NCBI GenBank assembly: GCA_903939665.1
Contig: CAJAHZ010000238.1
Coordinates: 1 to 7,430 of the forward strand
Source: an uncultured Pseudomonadota bacterium
GTDB taxonomy: Bacteria; Pseudomonadota; Gammaproteobacteria; Burkholderiales; Rhodocyclaceae
Length of the DNA stretch: 7,430 nucleotides
Reading direction: 5' to 3'
Below the pieces are notes generated by a model. That model was given only the letters and a program-made list of their open reading frames with translations, made no database searches and was not told the origin of the DNA. Shown piece by piece: positions 5,163-7,430 of the stretch (its first letter is position 1; every line of letters starts with the position of its first letter). The position numbers and the translations under genes are program-made.

Positions 5163-5651
5163 TCAGCCCTTTAGTGCCGCTTCAACCACCGTCGGTGATA
5201 GTGCGCGCAGGATGTCGTGCGGATGCACGCCAACCAGAAAGCCGCGTCGACCGCCATTGATGTAGATCAGCGGCAAGTCGAGAATGCTTTTCTCGATGAA
5301 AATGGGCATCTGTTTTTTGGTGCCGAACGGGCTGGTGCCGCCGACGAGAAAGCCGGTGTGGCGATTGGCAACCTCAGGCTTGCAGGGTTCGATTTTTTTG
5401 CGGTCGCTCTGGCGCGCCAGTTCCTTGGTCGATACCTTGCAGTCACCGTGCATCAGCACGATCAGCGGCTTGCCGTTTTCATCTTCCATGACCAGCGTTT
5501 TTACCACCGCGTGTTCAGCGACATTCAGTTCGCGCGCCGAAATCTTTGTGCCGCCGTGCTCTTCATAGGCGTAGAGATGATTCGAATGGGCGATCCCGTG
5601 CTGGCGCAAGTAGGCCGTGGCGGGCGTTTCAGGGGCATTTTCGGATTTCAT
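5163..5651 (-). CDS. ybaK: YbaK/EbsC-type Cys-tRNA(Pro) deacylase
   Basis: YbaK family proteins are free-standing relatives of the ProRS editing domain that hydrolyse mischarged Cys-tRNA(Pro) in the cytosol. The 162-residue protein shows the family landmarks. VVKTLVME has the conserved lysine K51, equivalent to the functionally important lysine of H. influenzae YbaK. The others are a TGFLVGGTSPFGTKKQMP block (residues 99-116) and IYINGGRRGFLV (129-140). These segments line up with E. coli YbaK (TGYLVGGISPLGQKKRLP, IYVSGGKRG). The ATG at 5651 is chosen over an in-frame TTG at 5678 that would overlap the preceding gene; a weak GAAAGAA site (complement of 5657-5663) precedes it. It lies 23 bp downstream of the histidine kinase gene on the same strand, so the two may be cotranscribed, though no functional link is known. 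Exact substrate specificity within the INS superfamily cannot be read from sequence alone. Confidence 0.9.
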   Translation of the reverse strand: MKSENAPETPATAYLRQHGIAHSNHLYAYEEHGGTKISARELNVAEHAVVKTLVMEDENGKPLIVLMHGDCKVSTKELARQSDRKKIEPCKPEVANRHTGFLVGGTSPFGTKKQMPIFIEKSILDLPLIYINGGRRGFLVGVHPHDILRALSPTVVEAALKG

Positions 5652-5674
5652 GATGATTCTTTCGAGAGCAGGAT

Positions 5675-7430
5675 TCAATGCAGGCTGCGCAGCAGCGCAC
5701 GCAGCCGCGCTGGTTTGACTGGTTTGGCAAGATGGTAGGGGCCGAGTTCAGAAATCTGGCAATCGGACGGGTGGATCGCGATCCCCGGATAGTCGCGCAG
5801 AAGGCTTAGCAGCTTGTCGCAGATCATGCAGCGGTCGTCGGCAAAAACGACCGCGATACAGCCCCCATTGGCCAGCAACTGCTCGGCAACATCCGGGTCG
5901 TCAATGATATTTGCGTGGTAACCCCACTCCTGTACTTGCTTCGACAAGCCTTGCATTCCTTCACCATTCTCACCGATCAATAGCAGGCGGGGCATTGCGT
6001 TCCTGGCGGGCTGTGGTTCCTCGAGCTGGGGGCTGGCGGCAGGCAGCAACAGGGAAAAAACAGAGCCGGCCCCCGGTTGCGAGCGCAGCGTCATCGGGAT
6101 GCCCAGCAGGCGGGCAATCCGGCTCGCGATCGACAGACCCAGTCCGAGGCCGGCGTGCGCTTCGCGCGCCCTATTGCCGAGCTGAAAAAATTCCTCGTAG
6201 ATCGCCCGCTGGTCGGCCTTGGCGATGCCGGCGCCATTGTCGCGGACTTCGATCCGCGTTGCGCCCGACGCGCCCCGTCGTGCGCAAACCACCACCGTGC
6301 CCAGCGGGCTGAACTTGATGGCATTGTCGATCAGATTGCCGAGCAGACTCATCAGGAGAATCGGATCACTATGAATGCTGGCATCGCGCGGCAGAAAGAC
6401 GAGACGTACGTTTTTGGCCTCGGCCATCGGCTGGTAAATCGACGCAAGCCGGCGGAAAACGGTGCTGGTTGTCATGTTCGCCCACTGCGCTTCGATGTCC
6501 GCCATGTCGAGGCGCGACAGGGCGATCATGTCTTCCAGTCGCTGGCCCATGACGTTGGCGGCTTGTTCGACGCGTTGCAACAGGGCTTGTTGCCGGGGAT
6601 CGCCGGTGTTGCGCTGGAGCTCGCCGACGAACAGGCGCAGCGCCTGCATCGGCTGCCGCAGGTCATGGCTGGCCGCTGAGAGAAAACGAGATTTGGCTTG
6701 CGCCACATGTTCCGAATTCTGTTGCTGCTGATCCAGTTCCTTTGTTGTTTCGCGGACTTGGGATTCCAGCGCCGCATGATGTTCGCGGAGCTCGGCGGCA
6801 TAGCGGCTGATTTCTCCGAACTGGCGCCGGATGAGCCAGCCGGCGATGCCCAGCGCGAGCAAGGCAGCTCCGCCAAGCAGCAGGCTGCGCTGAAGATGGT
6901 TGCGCCATTGCGCCAGCAGCACCGATTTCGGCGCGCTGTTGATGATGCGAAGATCCGGGTGCCCGGGCACGGGTTCGGCAGAAAGTATGAAATCGGCATG
7001 GTCGGCCGGGCCCGTGTGAGCGGCGGGAATTTTGCCGGCAAATGCACCTCCGGCAAGAACCGCTCGGTAATCTTCGCCGATATGTTTCAGCTGCGTGCGC
7101 TCGGCTGCGGGTCTGCACAGTCCGACGACCTTGCCTTCAGCGTTAATCAGGGCAGATTCGAAGCCTTCAAAGGGGCGTGTCGACCAGCAGAATTCCTCAA
7201 AATAGCTGGGTTCGGTGGCGACCAGCAGCGCGCCGGCGAAGCGTTTGTCGGAGAGTTCAAGGCGATGTCCCACGGCGTAAGCGGGCTGGTTGTTGGTGCG
7301 CCCGATATACGGGCCGTAGTGCGCCCGGTCTGCGCCTTCGCGCATCTGCACGAAATAGGGGCGATCCTTGACGTTGATCGGTGGCGGGGATGCTGCAAAG
7401 CTGGTGAAGCGCGGATCGCCGTCTGCGTCG
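5675..7430 (-). CDS. Membrane sensor histidine kinase with Cache-type sensor and degenerate receiver domain, N-terminus outside the window
   Basis: This is a sensor kinase of unknown signal; 584 codons are visible and the frame is open to the right edge, so the start and first membrane helix are missing. I number residues from the edge. Residues 1 to about 150 look like the distal part of a periplasmic dCache domain (PPPINVKDRPYF at 15-26, then YGPYIGRT, and RFAGALLVA). A membrane helix spans about 182-200. A Gln/Glu-rich coiled coil follows, then the HisKA H-box SAASHDLRQPMQALRLF with phosphoacceptor H255. The HATPase domain has the N-box (N365, N369), the DNGAGI box (397-402), and GLGLGLSI (427-434). 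The C-terminal 106 residues are receiver-like. They retain an Asp (D531 in VVFADDR) and the KPVKP lysine (K569), but have IGEN where the acidic DD pair is expected, and a CMIC motif at 534-537. The HDLRQP H-box is typical of a group of proteobacterial hybrid kinases. ybaK follows after 23 bp. No partner regulator is in view. Confidence 0.88.
   Translation of the reverse strand, partial: DADGDPRFTSFAASPPPINVKDRPYFVQMREGADRAHYGPYIGRTNNQPAYAVGHRLELSDKRFAGALLVATEPSYFEEFCWSTRPFEGFESALINAEGKVVGLCRPAAERTQLKHIGEDYRAVLAGGAFAGKIPAAHTGPADHADFILSAEPVPGHPDLRIINSAPKSVLLAQWRNHLQRSLLLGGAALLALGIAGWLIRRQFGEISRYAAELREHHAALESQVRETTKELDQQQQNSEHVAQAKSRFLSAASHDLRQPMQALRLFVGELQRNTGDPRQQALLQRVEQAANVMGQRLEDMIALSRLDMADIEAQWANMTTSTVFRRLASIYQPMAEAKNVRLVFLPRDASIHSDPILLMSLLGNLIDNAIKFSPLGTVVVCARRGASGATRIEVRDNGAGIAKADQRAIYEEFFQLGNRAREAHAGLGLGLSIASRIARLLGIPMTLRSQPGAGSVFSLLLPAASPQLEEPQPARNAMPRLLLIGENGEGMQGLSKQVQEWGYHANIIDDPDVAEQLLANGGCIAVVFADDRCMICDKLLSLLRDYPGIAIHPSDCQISELGPYHLAKPVKPARLRALLRSLH

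Noticed and set aside
5217..5738. 173-codon plus-strand frame opposite ybaK and the end of the kinase gene
   Set aside because: It is antisense to two well-supported coding regions and has no ribosome site or family resemblance.
6526..7056. Alternative minus-strand frame within the kinase gene
   Set aside because: The kinase frame carries the H-box, N-box and G-boxes; this one has Ser/Arg/Cys-rich noise composition.
7349..7351. GTG at 7351 as the true start of the histidine kinase
   Set aside because: The frame stays open to the window edge and the upstream residues (PINVKDRPYF) are a recognisable Cache-domain signature, so the real start lies beyond the window.

Overview
The window is housekeeping DNA from a proteobacterium. 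It is most likely a betaproteobacterium, and the Rhodocyclales (Dechloromonas/Azonexus-like) are a reasonable guess. The reasons are the GC-rich coding sequence, the protein sequences, and the gene order rpsU-yqeY-dnaG-rpoD next to divergent tsaD, with plsY and folB beyond. The placement rests on recognition of the families and on synteny, not on a database search.

Left part (1-2948), all on the minus strand: the macromolecular synthesis operon, read right to left as rpsU (ribosomal protein S21), a GatB/YqeY-type protein, dnaG (primase) and the first 92 codons of rpoD (sigma-70), which runs off the left edge. The control signals are unusually readable. There is a sigma-70 promoter with a perfect TATAAT and an A-rich upstream tract before rpsU. 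A hairpin after rpsU looks like the classical T1 attenuator, followed by a second hairpin with a UUCG loop. A TGATATAAT extended -10 lies in the dnaG-rpoD gap and could give rpoD its own promoter. These signals would let S21, primase and sigma factor be made in different amounts from one operon.

Middle part (2949-5156): tsaD (tRNA t6A synthesis) on the plus strand, divergent from rpsU and possibly leaderless. plsY (acyl-phosphate glycerol-3-phosphate acyltransferase) follows on the minus strand; its stop codon abuts that of tsaD inside a 12-bp palindrome. folB (dihydroneopterin aldolase) is on the plus strand, divergent from plsY.

Right part (5163-7430), minus strand: a membrane histidine kinase, whose start lies outside the window, followed 23 bp later by a YbaK/EbsC-type Cys-tRNA(Pro) deacylase. 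The kinase has a Cache-type sensor domain, one visible transmembrane helix, an HDLRQP-type H-box, an HATPase domain, and a C-terminal receiver-like domain that has lost the usual acidic pair and carries a CxxC beside the presumed phosphoacceptor.

I found no mobile element, CRISPR array, rRNA or tRNA, and no wholly new system. The points most worth checking are the regulatory architecture of the rpsU-rpoD operon, the leaderless tsaD start, the overlapping divergent leaders of plsY and folB, and the degenerate receiver domain.
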